Part shown: piece by piece, positions 49,737 through 59,340 of the stretch | Numbering within the stretch: the first letter of the stretch is position 1 | Layout of the letters: each line of letters starts with the position of its first letter | Assembly (NCBI RefSeq): GCF_900184255.1 | Contig: NZ_LT854640.1 | Location: forward strand, 352,018 to 416,017 | DNA: 64,000 bases | Origin: Haloimpatiens massiliensis | GTDB lineage: Bacteria; Bacillota; Clostridia; Clostridiales; Clostridiaceae | Reading direction: 5' to 3' | Program-made: the position numbers and the translations under genes | Notes under the pieces: generated by a model | What the model saw: only the letters and a program-made list of their open reading frames with translations | The model's database searches: none | What the model was told of the DNA's origin: nothing

Positions 49737-49767
49737 AAAGCAGTTTTAGTATCTAACTGCTTTTTTT
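49737..49767 (+). terminator. intrinsic terminator
   Basis: AAAGCAGTT (49737-49745) pairs with AACTGCTTT (49755-49763), followed by further Ts to 49767. Confidence 0.8.
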
Positions 49768-49908
49768 GTGGTACACATGGATACGTTACAATTATTAAAA
49801 ATTAATGGAAAAAGAGGTTGCTATTTTGAACATATCAATAATACAATTAGAATATAAATTATGTATTAGATAAAGAATATAGGACACATAAAATTGGGGG
49901 TAATGATT

Positions 49909-50778
49909 ATGGAAATAAAAGCTTATAAAATAAATGCATTTGCTAAAACTGTAGAGGGTGGAAATCCAGCAGGAGTTGTAATAAATGCAGACTCTTTATC
50001 TGAAAATAATATGAAGGAGATAGCTAGTATATTAGGGTTTAGTGAGACGGCATTTGTTATGAGGTCAGATTGTGCAGATTTTAAGGTTAGATTTTTTACG
50101 CCTGTTGAAGAGGTTGAACTTTGTGGACATGCCACAATTGGAACATTTTCTACATTACTAGCTGAGGGCTACATTAAACCTGGTAAATATACACAAGAAA
50201 CAAAAGTAGGGATATTAGATGTCCAGGTAAAGGAAGATTTATCAATAATGATGAATCAGACGACTCCAAGCTTTTATGAAATATTGGATAAATCAGAAAT
50301 TGCTGATTCTTTGAACATTACTGTAGATAGTATAGATAAAAAATTGCCTGTACAGATCGTATCTACTGGACTTAGAGATATAATGGTTCCAATAAAAAAC
50401 ATAGATGTTCTTAATTCAATCAATCCGAATTTTAACAAAGTAGCAGAAGTTAGCAAGAAGTACAATGCAACTGGTTATCATATTTTCAGCCTACACTCTA
50501 TTAATAATTCCAATGCTCATTGTAGAAATTTAGCACCCCTATATGGAATTCCAGAGGAATCAGCAACAGGTACATCTAATGGTGCTCTTGCTTGTTATTT
50601 ATTTAAATATGGCATGATTAGTCCTAAAAATTATAAGAATATAGTTATTGAACAAGGTTATTCAATGAAAATGCCATCGGAAATTCTCGTGTCTTTAAAT
50701 GTTCAAGGCAACGAGATTACTGAAGTGAAAGTTGGTGGAAAAGCACTAAATCTAAAAGCAATAGAAGTTAGTATTTAA
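49909..50778 (+). CDS. PhzF-family isomerase-like protein
   Basis: This 289-residue protein has the diaminopimelate-epimerase-like double fold. The start is YKINAFAKTVEGGNPAGVVI, then GFSETAFV with the catalytic-type glutamate, VELCGHATIGTFSTL, and PEESATGTSNGALACYLF. PhzF relatives isomerise small acids; most have no known substrate. ATG 49909 follows GGGGGT; the TTG at 49894 lies upstream of it. It stands alone. Confidence 0.85.
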   Translation: MEIKAYKINAFAKTVEGGNPAGVVINADSLSENNMKEIASILGFSETAFVMRSDCADFKVRFFTPVEEVELCGHATIGTFSTLLAEGYIKPGKYTQETKVGILDVQVKEDLSIMMNQTTPSFYEILDKSEIADSLNITVDSIDKKLPVQIVSTGLRDIMVPIKNIDVLNSINPNFNKVAEVSKKYNATGYHIFSLHSINNSNAHCRNLAPLYGIPEESATGTSNGALACYLFKYGMISPKNYKNIVIEQGYSMKMPSEILVSLNVQGNEITEVKVGGKALNLKAIEVSI

Positions 50779-50993
50779 GAAAAGACAAAGTTTAAGAGGA
50801 AATAGTTAAGAATTTGGTAAAGAATGATACCGAAATATAGTTTACCTTTATCTACAAAAGTTGCTGTATTAAAATTATAGATGCAGCAATTAAAAATTAC
50901 AAAGACATAGGCTAAATAAGTAAGAAACTTTGATTTGAAAATATTTAATCATGTAGAAATAAATTAGTAGAGAATAGAAAGGGGGAATTATAT

Positions 50994-52229
50994 ATGAGAA
51001 GATTTGGGACACAATATTTAGGCAAATCATTAAAAATGTGGGAGATATTTCATAACTCTACAGAGAATCACGCAGAGATTAGAGAAGTTCTTAAGAGTTT
51101 ACAAGATGGATATTCTGAGAGAAATTTAGAAAAAGTTAATACTTTTATAGATGAACTTTTTGTAGCAGGAAAGGATACACATGTTCTAGGTACTGGTACC
51201 GGAGAGCTGTATTTAGGCAGTGACAACGTAAAAGAATTGATTGCAGGGGATTGGGAATACTGGGGTGATGTAAATATAGATTGGCAAAATGCACATATTT
51301 CTGTTGAAGGTAATGTGGCTTGGTTTGCAACTAATGGCTCAGTAAAATATACTTTTGAAGATGCACCGGAAAAGTATGATCGACATGTTAAGTATATAAA
51401 AGAGAAGGTCCAAGAGAGTGGACTTACACCAAAGCAAAAGATTTCTTTTATTAATTGGTTTTTGACTCTAGTATATCATCAACGTGAGGACAATATGAGG
51501 GAATACTTATGGCCATTGGATTTAAGTGGAGTTATTTTAAAGGATGCTGGCAAGTGGAAAATTGCTCATCTTCAATTTTCTATACCAAAACCTATTTTCC
51601 CAGATGAACGTTTTGAAAGCTCAGAAGAATATATAATGAGTTACAATGAGCAAAATGATATGGTTAATAAGTATAAAAATAACCAGATGACTAAAGAACT
51701 AAAAACTTTGGTTAAAAGTTTAGAAAAAGAATTCTTTGGGCAAAAATATATTTCAAAGGAAATTGTGAACAAGTATTTTGCAGTAGATAATCTCCCATAT
51801 GTAATTGGTCCAGAAAATCAGTGGTATTGTGGTGCTGAAGAAATAAGGAAATTTTTTAATGATAATGATGATTCCACACTCTCTCTAGATTTAGAACATG
51901 CAATTGCATCAAAATCTGGTGAGATTTCTTGGATAACAGTTACAGGAGTATTAAAGCAAAGATTGACAGAAGATGAGCTGGCTCAACGTACTCTTGAAGA
52001 ATTGGATAATTTAGTTAATGCTGATCTTACTTCAAAAGAAAAGATATTTGGTATTCAAAGAAATATCTCATATGTATTAAAGGAAAGTGCTATAGGGCCA
52101 AACTATACTTGTCCAATCAGGCTAACTGCAGTAATTTTAAATCAGAACGAAGACCCTGTATTTGAGCACATACATTTTTCATTTCCATTCTATTGGATAA
52201 TGGAAGGAAAATTAGATGATGTTGTATAG
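50994..52229 (+). CDS. protein with two NTF2/SnoaL-like domains
   Basis: This 411-residue protein consists of two similar halves (about 25-200 and 225-405). Each has an N-terminal helix (IREVLKSLQDGYSERNLEKVNTFIDELFV; LVKSLEKEFFGQKYISKEIVNKYFA), a D/N-rich strand with GSDNVKELIAGDWEYWGDV or GAEEIRKFFNDNDD, and a curved sheet ending in KIAHLQFSIP or EHIHFSFP. This is the SnoaL_3/NTF2 pattern. The role is unknown. The ATG follows AAGGGGG. Confidence 0.7.
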   Translation: MRRFGTQYLGKSLKMWEIFHNSTENHAEIREVLKSLQDGYSERNLEKVNTFIDELFVAGKDTHVLGTGTGELYLGSDNVKELIAGDWEYWGDVNIDWQNAHISVEGNVAWFATNGSVKYTFEDAPEKYDRHVKYIKEKVQESGLTPKQKISFINWFLTLVYHQREDNMREYLWPLDLSGVILKDAGKWKIAHLQFSIPKPIFPDERFESSEEYIMSYNEQNDMVNKYKNNQMTKELKTLVKSLEKEFFGQKYISKEIVNKYFAVDNLPYVIGPENQWYCGAEEIRKFFNDNDDSTLSLDLEHAIASKSGEISWITVTGVLKQRLTEDELAQRTLEELDNLVNADLTSKEKIFGIQRNISYVLKESAIGPNYTCPIRLTAVILNQNEDPVFEHIHFSFPFYWIMEGKLDDVV

Positions 52230-52272
52230 AATTTATGTGTTCATTTTGAAAATTTGTAAAAGCGAAATATAA

Positions 52273-52410
52273 CTTAAACTGCCTATAACTAAAGAAGGAG
52301 ATAAGGTAAATATTAGATATGTAGATACAAAACAAGACATCATTAATGTAGCTAGTTTTGATAATATGCAATTTAATCAACAAGTACTAAATAAAAAAAT
52401 AAGTAAATAG
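52273..52410 (+). pseudogene. unrecognised C-terminal fragment
   Basis: A startless frame of about 45 codons (PITKEGDKVNIRYVDTKQDI ... NQQVLNKKISK) ends at 52410, followed by a strong terminator. It looks like the tail of a lost gene. Confidence 0.3.
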
Positions 52411-52433
52411 ATAATATAATAAAGAATACACTA

Positions 52434-52483
52434 AATACCGCTAATTAAGAAGTTTTTCTTAGTTAGCGGTATTTTATATTTTA
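52434..52483 (+). terminator. intrinsic terminator
   Basis: 52434-52451 (AATACCGCTAATTAAGAA) pairs with 52456-52473 with few mismatches, then TTATATTTTA. Confidence 0.75.
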
Positions 52484-52527
52484 AAAGTTATATTTAACTG
52501 ATAAAGAAAAATTTGAATAATAGTATA

Positions 52528-52597
52528 ATGATTAAACCCAAAAAATGTACAATGTGGAGAAGTTCGATAATTAAGGTAATTTAGTATTTTTTGTCAC
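52528..52597. repeat. repeat family A, remnant A5 (ends only)
   Basis: The left end (ATGATTAAACCCAAAAAATG, then TACAATGTGG) is joined to a right end (AATTTAGTATTTTTTGTC) with the middle lost, about 70 bp in all. Confidence 0.5.
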
Positions 52598-52629
52598 ACA
52601 GGCCCTGTAATAAAAAATATTAAAAGATA

Positions 52630-53121
52630 TTAACACATAACAATAATTTTGTATGGTACGGTTTGAGCTGGGATACTTTTTGTGGTAGCTCCATATACAA
52701 CAATAAGGTATCGGTTTGAAGGATTTTGGGTAAAGGTTTGATCATTTTCAAGTATTATTTCAGTAGAAGGAGCAATATTTAATTTTAATGTATTATCACT
52801 GCTTACTAATTCATTATTAAAATAGTCTACCTTTACATTTTCATATGGTATATCTTCTGCCACTACAATGGCATTATATTGTGGTGGAAAAATCAATGGA
52901 ACAGGCACATTGTCATAATGGAAAACATTTACAATATCACCTGGTATCACTGTTATATGATCTACAAAGTAAGTAGTTGGTGCTATAACGAAATTTACTA
53001 AATTGCCATATTCATTTTCTAAAGACATTAATTTATAACATCCAGTATTCTCAGCATTTCCTCCTGTAAAAAAATCTCTAATCATGGTAATCGTACCTTT
53101 AAAAGATATAAACTTTTTCAT
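52630..53121 (-). CDS. conserved hypothetical protein (MKKFISFKGTIT family)
   Basis: This 163-residue protein has no membrane helix or signal peptide and is rich in beta-strand stretches: GNLVNFVIAPTTYFVDHITVIPGDIV, NAIVVAEDIPYENVKVDYFN, NRYLIVVYGATTKSIPAQTVPYKIIV. Similar proteins with the same start and the same TTYFVDH and ATTKSIPAQTxPYK segments occur in Clostridium and Bacillus, without an assigned function. It stands alone in reverse orientation. Confidence 0.65.
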   Translation of the reverse strand: MKKFISFKGTITMIRDFFTGGNAENTGCYKLMSLENEYGNLVNFVIAPTTYFVDHITVIPGDIVNVFHYDNVPVPLIFPPQYNAIVVAEDIPYENVKVDYFNNELVSSDNTLKLNIAPSTEIILENDQTFTQNPSNRYLIVVYGATTKSIPAQTVPYKIIVMC

Positions 53122-53311
53122 TTTTTATCAATTCCTATAGATTTATATTCTATATAGCTTATGTATTTCTAATACTTTCTGTTACATTCACTTGCTTTAA
53201 TCAATTGCTATGGTTTTAGGTCTCAATACTAAGTTGGAATCTACTAAGCTATTTATTCATCATGTTTCATTTCCTTTTAAAATATCTTGGGTAATTTAAT
53301 AAAAATATTTT

Positions 53312-53647
53312 TTAAAAATCAAATGGATTTAAAATGGGGATTATGTTAATTACAGGAACTTCATAAGGATGAACTTTTCTTATGGTATTAATTGCAGTTT
53401 TCAATATACTTTTGATGCAACAGAATTCTACTTTACATTCTTCGGATTCACAAATTTCCCCTATGTTACCTTTAAAGGGTTTAGAGCCATCTAATGCTCT
53501 CCATGAGCCTTTGACTTTTGAAATGGCCATGCAGTTGTCATAGTTTCCTCCTATGGAAAGAGCATTTACTTGGTTTAAAGCTTCTCTTAAAAGTTCTACA
53601 TATTCTTCTGGGATAAAGGTCTCTATTTTAAAAATTTCAAAATTCAT
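53312..53647 (-). CDS. small YqfO-insert/CutA-like (PII-fold) protein
   Basis: This 111-residue protein starts FEIFKIETFIPEEYVELLREALNQVNALSIGGNYDNCMAIS and ends INTIRKVHPYEVPVINIIPILNPF. This is the stand-alone form of the PII/CutA-like domain inserted in YqfO-type NIF3 proteins. The start at 53647 is preferred over 53671, as AAAGGATG lies before it. The function of the stand-alone domain is not established. A related remnant lies at 590-814. Confidence 0.7.
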   Translation of the reverse strand: MNFEIFKIETFIPEEYVELLREALNQVNALSIGGNYDNCMAISKVKGSWRALDGSKPFKGNIGEICESEECKVEFCCIKSILKTAINTIRKVHPYEVPVINIIPILNPFDF

Positions 53648-53739
53648 TTCATAATCATCCTTTCTAAACATAGCGTTTACTATATTTAATTGTACCCTAA
53701 AGTTTAAGTATTTAATTCATATCATGAGATTTTTTATTA

Positions 53740-53898
53740 AGGCACATTCAAATAAATAACAAGTCAGTATGCTAGTCTATTTTGCGTCATACTGCGTCAG
53801 CAGAACCCACCGATAGTTCTACTAGCGGCGGAACCTGCTTCCTTGTCTGACACAAAATATACCATCATCTTTGACTTGTTATTTATTTTCATGTACCT
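53740..53898. repeat. repeat family B, copy B3 (159 bp)
   Basis: Same ends and length as B1 and B2, with only a few base differences. It lies in the gap between the small CutA-like gene (minus) and the Coat_F gene (plus). Confidence 0.75.
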
Positions 53899-54043
53899 AA
53901 TTATAGTTAGAGAGCCATTAAATAAATTTAAAATGAAAAATAAATATAGAAAGTCAATTGGGAATAGGAACGAAAATGCAAATAATTATTTAATACATAA
54001 TATTAAACAATTTGGCTAAAAATATCCTAGGAGGTGAATTATT

Positions 54044-54505
54044 ATGCAAATACAACTTAGTCAAAAAGAAAGAATGTTTTTAGAGGATGGAAAAATTCAA
54101 GAGGAAATTTGCGTCCAAAAATACGAAAATTATGCTCAGCAGGCTCAAGATGCAGAATTAAAGCAACTTTTCAATAAACTTGCGGGAGAAGAACAGCATC
54201 ACTATGATATTATCAATCAATTGCTTCAAGGGCAGCAGCCAAATTTAAGCCATGGTCAGCAGGCTCAGCAAGCTACAATTCCAAATAATTTTCAAGGTAC
54301 TATGAATAATAAAAGTGATAAAATACTTTGTAATGATTTATTATCTACAGAAAAATATGTTGCAGGTACATATGGTATTGATGTTTTTGAATCTGCTAAT
54401 CCTATAGTTAGGCAAGCAATACAGCATATACAGCAAGATGAACAAAGACATGGTGAAGAGCTTTTTAATTATATGAATAGCCATCAAATGTATAATGTGA
54501 AATAG
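54044..54505 (+). CDS. Coat_F-type spore coat protein
   Basis: This 153-residue ferritin-like helical protein has KIQEEICVQKYENYAQQAQDAELKQLFNKLAGEEQHHYDIINQLLQG in the first helix pair and a later pair KILCNDLLSTEKYVAGTYGI ... RQAIQHIQQDEQRHGEELFNYM. A Q-rich linker lies between. It matches the Coat_F family, found in spore coats or as small ferritin-like proteins of spore formers. The ATG has AGGAGG upstream. It has its own terminator. Confidence 0.82.
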   Translation: MQIQLSQKERMFLEDGKIQEEICVQKYENYAQQAQDAELKQLFNKLAGEEQHHYDIINQLLQGQQPNLSHGQQAQQATIPNNFQGTMNNKSDKILCNDLLSTEKYVAGTYGIDVFESANPIVRQAIQHIQQDEQRHGEELFNYMNSHQMYNVK

Positions 54506-54530
54506 AATTTTATTATAAATGAAAAATTAT

Positions 54531-54561
54531 AGATAAGTTCAAATAGTGGACTTATCTTTTT
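54531..54561 (+). terminator. terminator of the Coat_F gene
   Basis: AGATAAGT (54531-54538) pairs with ACTTATCT (54550-54557), then TTTT. Confidence 0.7.
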
Positions 54562-54587
54562 CTAAATTTTATATAAAAGGTGGTATT

Positions 54588-55283
54588 ATGGAGATAAAAA
54601 ATATTTTTTTAGATGCAGAGAAATTAAATATACTAGAATTGTTTATTAGAACATCAATATTATATTTTATTTTGTTTATTTCTACTAAAGTAATGAAATT
54701 TCGTCAGCCTGGCATAATAACTCCATATAATTTCTTAATGGCAGCTGGAATCAGTCATATTGCTGCTTCTCGTATGGTGAGTCCTAAATCAAGACCAATT
54801 GATGCAGTTACAATAATAACAGTATACACTTTAATATATTTAGTAATTTCCTATTTGTATTTTAAGGCTCCGTCAATAGTTACGCAAAAGCCTAGGATAT
54901 TGATTAAAAAGGGTAAAATAATCAGAGAAAATCTTTCAAAATCAAAATTAACTATTGATAATTTATTTTCTATATTGAGACAAAAAAATGCCCATAACCT
55001 TCAAAATGTCGAATATTTAATAGCAGAAGCAACAGGAGACTTTAGTGTAGCTGTCAATGGGAATAGCCTTCCTGTGACTAAGTTTGATATGTCAATAAGT
55101 ACTTCCCAGGATATTTTATCAGAAAATCTTATTTATAAAGGAATAATTGATGAGCATATTCTTGAAAAAAACGGCTTAAATTGCGATTGGGTACAAGAGC
55201 AGCTTAAGGCAAATAATGTAGATGATATAAATAGTATTTATTTGGGGATTTTAACTCCAGATAAAAAATTATTTTTAAATTAA
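54588..55283 (+). CDS. DUF421 (YetF-like) membrane protein 1
   Basis: This 231-residue protein has three N-terminal membrane helices (about 15-35, 42-60, 70-92) and a cytosolic double domain with IVTQKPRILIKKGKIIRENLSKSKLTIDNLFSILRQKNAHNLQNVEYLIAEATGDFSV. This is the DUF421/YetF pattern. Several family members are sporulation-linked in Bacillus, but the molecular role is unclear. ATG 54588 follows AGGTGG. It is 15 bases before a second DUF421 gene. Confidence 0.8.
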   Translation: MEIKNIFLDAEKLNILELFIRTSILYFILFISTKVMKFRQPGIITPYNFLMAAGISHIAASRMVSPKSRPIDAVTIITVYTLIYLVISYLYFKAPSIVTQKPRILIKKGKIIRENLSKSKLTIDNLFSILRQKNAHNLQNVEYLIAEATGDFSVAVNGNSLPVTKFDMSISTSQDILSENLIYKGIIDEHILEKNGLNCDWVQEQLKANNVDDINSIYLGILTPDKKLFLN

Positions 55284-55298
55284 TGGGAGGAGTTTTAT

Positions 55299-56006
55299 TT
55301 GAAAGTTTTTGGTGTTGTAAAAGATATTTCCTTATTAGGATATTTTATAAGAACTTTTGTAGTAGGTATAATATCTTTTATAGTAGGAAGATATATGATG
55401 AAAAGAACTATAAATCAACTCACCGCATATGATTTTGCAGTAGTTTGGATATTAGGAGCTCTTACAGTTGCACCGCTATTGGATGGTGAGATTTCCTTTA
55501 CATATACAATTATCCCACTAATAACTTTATTTATTTGGCATTATATAATAAGTATTATATCTTTAAGAAATAGAAAATTATCATTTTTTTTTAATGGTAA
55601 ACCTATAATTCTTATAGATAATGGAAAAATTATTAGAAAAAATTTAAAAAAACAATTTATAAATATTGATTTACTATTAAGTGAATTAAGACTTAAGAAT
55701 ATCTTTGATATTTCAGAGGTGAAATATGTGATTTTGGAACCTAATGGTCATTTCAGTATTATAAAAAAAGAGAGCAATAGACCAGTTACACCAACAGATT
55801 TTAAGATATATGCTAAACCTGTGAATTTACCCTTGGTAATAATTAATGATGGAAAATTATTCGAAGAAAATTTAAAAAAGTTAGGTGTAGATAAAGAGTG
55901 GCTCATGAATAAGCTAAGTATGTATAATGTACATGATATTAGAAAAATTTATCTAGCTACTATGGATAAAACTAAAAAGTTGTATGTTTCTAAAAAAGAT
56001 ATATGA
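55299..56006 (+). CDS. DUF421 (YetF-like) membrane protein 2
   Basis: This 235-residue protein has three membrane helices near the N-terminus and the cytosolic part with FFNGKPIILIDNGKIIRKNLKKQFINIDLLLSELRLKNIFDISEVKYVILEPNGHFSI. TTG 55299 has GGGAGGAG upstream. It is clearly related in plan to its neighbour but diverged, so the two may form a hetero-oligomer. Confidence 0.8.
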   Translation: MKVFGVVKDISLLGYFIRTFVVGIISFIVGRYMMKRTINQLTAYDFAVVWILGALTVAPLLDGEISFTYTIIPLITLFIWHYIISIISLRNRKLSFFFNGKPIILIDNGKIIRKNLKKQFINIDLLLSELRLKNIFDISEVKYVILEPNGHFSIIKKESNRPVTPTDFKIYAKPVNLPLVIINDGKLFEENLKKLGVDKEWLMNKLSMYNVHDIRKIYLATMDKTKKLYVSKKDI

Positions 56007-56166
56007 TATACCTTTTTATCTATTTGATAAAAGTGTATTGATGAAAATTTCATATGATAATTTCGGTGAAATTTTGCTTTAAATATATTATAAATATATT
56101 ATAATAAAAAAATTCAGAAGAAAAGACAGAAAAAGTGCTAAAATGAAATAAATCTTGCAAAATATG

Positions 56167-56195
56167 TTGCATTTAGTAATTGAAAGTAATATAAT
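56167..56195 (+). promoter_or_regulatory. promoter of the aspartase operon
   Basis: TTGCAT (56167-56172) and TATAAT (56190-56195), spacing 17, giving a leader of about 75 bases before ATG 56276. Confidence 0.6.
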
Positions 56196-56275
56196 GAAAA
56201 ATGAAAGAAAAAATTCATAAAATATTTATTTGTAATTACATAAAGAAATTTTACATTCATTTAGGGGGTCATTGT

Positions 56276-57712
56276 ATGGAACAATTAGTTAGTGAAGAAA
56301 AGTGTTTTAGAATAGAAGGTGATTCTATAGGAACTAGAGAGTTACCAAAAAATGCGTATTATGGTGTTCAAACTTTAAGAGCTGTGGAAAATTTCAAGAT
56401 AACAGGATTAAAAACTCATAAGGAATTTGTAAGAAGTCTTGCACAAATAAAAAAAGCAACTGCAATAACTAATGCAGAGGTTGGACTTATGGATAAAAGC
56501 ATTCAGAATTCTATAAAAAAAGCTTGTGATGAAATAATAGATGGAAAATTGTATGATCAATTTATAACAGATCCTATTCAAGGCGGTGCAGGGACTTCAA
56601 TGAATATGAATGCAAATGAAGTTATTGCCAATAGAGCTATTGAGATTTTAGGTGGAGAAAAGGGAGACTACAGTATAGTTCATCCTAATGATCATGTAAA
56701 TATGGGACAATCTACTAATGATGTTATTCCTACTGCAGGTAAAATTACTGCTTTGAAACTTATTCCAAAAGCAATAAAACAGCTTATAAAGCTTCATGAA
56801 GTGTTAGTAAAAAAGAGTGAAGAATTTGATGAAGTAATAAAAATGGGAAGAACTCAGATGCAGGATGCAGTGCCTATAAGATTGGGACAAGAGTTTGCAG
56901 CTTATAGTGCAGTGGTAGCTAGAGATATTAAAAGACTTGAAAATGCAATGGAAAGTTTAAAGACTGTAAATATGGGAGCTACAGCTATAGGTACAGGTAT
57001 AAATGCAGATAAACAGTATGAAAATAAAATAGTACCTAATCTTGCAAAAGTTACTGGCATGTCATTAAAGCAAGCAGAGAATTTAGTAGATGGAACTCAA
57101 AATGTGGACTGCTTCGTAGAGGTATCTTCAATTATTAAAACTTGTGCTGTGAGTTTATCAAAAATGGCAAATGATTTAAGACTTATGTCTTCAGGACCAA
57201 GAACAGGATTTGGTGAAATAAATCTTCCACCAAAGCAAAATGGTTCTTCCATAATGCCAGGAAAAGTGAATCCTGTAATACCAGAAGTAGTGAGTCAAAT
57301 AGCATTTAATATTGTAGGTAATGATATGACAATTACTATGGCTGCAGAAGCTGGCCAATTAGAATTAAATGCTTTTGAACCAGTTATATTCTATAATTTG
57401 TTTGAATCTATAGAAACTTTAGCTAATGGGGTGGACACTTTTATTAATAATTGTATAATAGGAATAACAGCTAACAAAAAAAGATGTCAAAACTTGGTCG
57501 AAAATAGTATAGGTATAGTTACAGTTCTTTGTCCATACATAGGTTATAAGGAAGCTGCTAAAATTGCAAAAACTGCTATGAAAACAGAAGAGCCCATAAG
57601 AGAAATAATATTAAAGTCAGGACTTTTAAATGAAGAAAAGATAGATGAAGTGCTTGATGCTATGGCTATGACAGAACCAGGTATAACTACAAAATGTCTT
57701 ATAGCAAACTAG
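56276..57712 (+). CDS. aspA: aspartate ammonia-lyase (aspartase)
   Basis: This 478-residue enzyme of the fumarase/aspartase superfamily converts L-aspartate to fumarate and ammonia. It has the family signature GSSIMPGKVNPVIPE, AspA-like features GGAGTSMNMNANEVIANRA, GRTQMQDAVPIRLGQEF and ATAIGTGINADKQYEN, and the tail NSIGIVTVLCPYIGYKEAAKIAK, which favours aspartase over fumarase. ATG 56276 follows AGGGGG; the ORF from 56201 is an extension without a ribosome site. The malic enzyme gene follows in the same operon. Confidence 0.88.
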   Translation: MEQLVSEEKCFRIEGDSIGTRELPKNAYYGVQTLRAVENFKITGLKTHKEFVRSLAQIKKATAITNAEVGLMDKSIQNSIKKACDEIIDGKLYDQFITDPIQGGAGTSMNMNANEVIANRAIEILGGEKGDYSIVHPNDHVNMGQSTNDVIPTAGKITALKLIPKAIKQLIKLHEVLVKKSEEFDEVIKMGRTQMQDAVPIRLGQEFAAYSAVVARDIKRLENAMESLKTVNMGATAIGTGINADKQYENKIVPNLAKVTGMSLKQAENLVDGTQNVDCFVEVSSIIKTCAVSLSKMANDLRLMSSGPRTGFGEINLPPKQNGSSIMPGKVNPVIPEVVSQIAFNIVGNDMTITMAAEAGQLELNAFEPVIFYNLFESIETLANGVDTFINNCIIGITANKKRCQNLVENSIGIVTVLCPYIGYKEAAKIAKTAMKTEEPIREIILKSGLLNEEKIDEVLDAMAMTEPGITTKCLIAN

Positions 57713-57736
57713 AGTATAGTATAGGAGGGTTTTATA

Positions 57737-58969
57737 ATGGCAAATTTAAAAGAAAGAGCACTAAAATTCCATAAAGATTATAGAGGTAAAATTGAACTTA
57801 AATGTAAGGTACCTGTTAAATGTAATGAAGATTTAACTATGGCATATACACCAGGAGTAGCTGAACCTTGTTTGGAAATCAATAAAAATCCAGAAGACAT
57901 TTATGAATACACAGCTAAAGGAAATATGGTAGCTGTAGTAACTAATGGTACAGCAGTATTAGGACTTGGAGATATAGGAGCAGGAGCAGGACTTCCAGTC
58001 ATGGAAGGAAAAGCAGTTTTATTTAAGGCTTTCGGAGGAGTAGATGCTTTCCCAATATGTTTAGATACAAAAGATGTAAATAAAATTGTTGAAACTGTAA
58101 AACTTATGGAACCTGGTTTTGGAGGAGTAAATCTAGAAGATATTAAAGCTCCAGAATGCTTTGAAATAGAGAAAAGACTTAAGAAAATATCAAATATTCC
58201 TATATTTCATGATGATCAGCACGGTACTGCAGTGGTTTCAACTGCATGCATTATAAATGCCTTAAAGGTTGTAAATAAGAAATTTGAGGATATAACTGTA
58301 GTAGTAAATGGAGCAGGTGCTGCGGGAACAGCTATCACAAAATTAATTTTAAAAATGGGAGCAAAAGATGTTATATTATGCGATTCAAAGGGCGCAATAT
58401 ATAAGGGAAGACCAGAAGGAATGAATAAATATAAAGAAGAAATGGCTAATATAACAAATAAGAATTCAATAAAGGGAAATTTAGCTGAAGTGTTAAAGGG
58501 AGCAGATGTGTTCTTAGGAGTATCTGTTGCAAATTGCGTAACTAAAGAAATGGTTAAGTCTATGAATAGAGATGCTATCATCATGGCTATGGCAAATCCT
58601 AACCCAGAGATACTACCAAAAGATGCTATAGAAGCAGGAGCTAAAGTAGTGTGTACAGGAAGATCAGATTTCCCTAATCAGGTTAATAATGTAGTAGCAT
58701 TTCCAGGAATATTTAGAGGAGCTCTTGATGTACGAGCTTCTGAGATAAATGATGAAATGAAAATGGCAGCAGCTTATGCTATAGCAGGACTAGTAGAAGA
58801 AGATAAGTTAAATTCAGAGTATGTTATTCCAGAAGCTTTTGATTTAAGAATAGCACCAAAGGTGGCAGCTGGTGTTGCAAAGGCAGCCATAGATACAGGT
58901 GTTGCAAGAAGAAAAGATGTTACTCCTGAAATGGTAGAAGAACATACAAAAAAGATACTAGGTATTTAA
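57737..58969 (+). CDS. NAD(P)-dependent malic enzyme
   Basis: This 410-residue short-form malic enzyme decarboxylates malate to pyruvate. It has MAYTPGVAEPCLEI (catalytic tyrosine region), TNGTAVLGLGDIGAGAGLPVMEGKAVLFK (catalytic lysine), FHDDQHGTA (metal site) and the dinucleotide fold VVNGAGAAGTAI. It starts 24 bases after aspA with GGAGGG. With aspartase and a fumarase (not in this window) it would turn aspartate into pyruvate, a catabolic use. Confidence 0.9.
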   Translation: MANLKERALKFHKDYRGKIELKCKVPVKCNEDLTMAYTPGVAEPCLEINKNPEDIYEYTAKGNMVAVVTNGTAVLGLGDIGAGAGLPVMEGKAVLFKAFGGVDAFPICLDTKDVNKIVETVKLMEPGFGGVNLEDIKAPECFEIEKRLKKISNIPIFHDDQHGTAVVSTACIINALKVVNKKFEDITVVVNGAGAAGTAITKLILKMGAKDVILCDSKGAIYKGRPEGMNKYKEEMANITNKNSIKGNLAEVLKGADVFLGVSVANCVTKEMVKSMNRDAIIMAMANPNPEILPKDAIEAGAKVVCTGRSDFPNQVNNVVAFPGIFRGALDVRASEINDEMKMAAAYAIAGLVEEDKLNSEYVIPEAFDLRIAPKVAAGVAKAAIDTGVARRKDVTPEMVEEHTKKILGI

Positions 58970-59100
58970 CACTGTTAGAATATAGAAATAAATAAAAAGA
59001 CGTTTGTTTAAACATCTAACCTTTTAAAATATAAAAAAATAAAAATACGTCTGTATAAAATTTAATAAGAGTACTTGTAATTAATAGCTAGTACAAAGAA

Positions 59101-59140
59101 AAACTCTGTCAAAACAATAAAGTTTGATAGGGTTTTTTTT
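59101..59140 (+). terminator. terminator of the aspA-malic enzyme operon
   Basis: AAACTCTGTCAAA (59101-59113) pairs with TTTGATAGGGTTT (59123-59135), two G-U, then a run of Ts. Confidence 0.8.
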
Positions 59141-59340
59141 GTAAACTTTAATACAGAATTATCTTAGATATTTAATGTGAATAGAGCAGATAGTATAATT
59201 TTTATAAAAAATACTTGTTCAAGAATGCAAAAATGAAATTATCAGAAAATATTGTGATTTACAAAGGTATATGATAAAATTAATTTCATAAAGAAGTCGA
59301 AAAATGTATAAAAATGACATTCGGTTAAGGGGGAACAATA

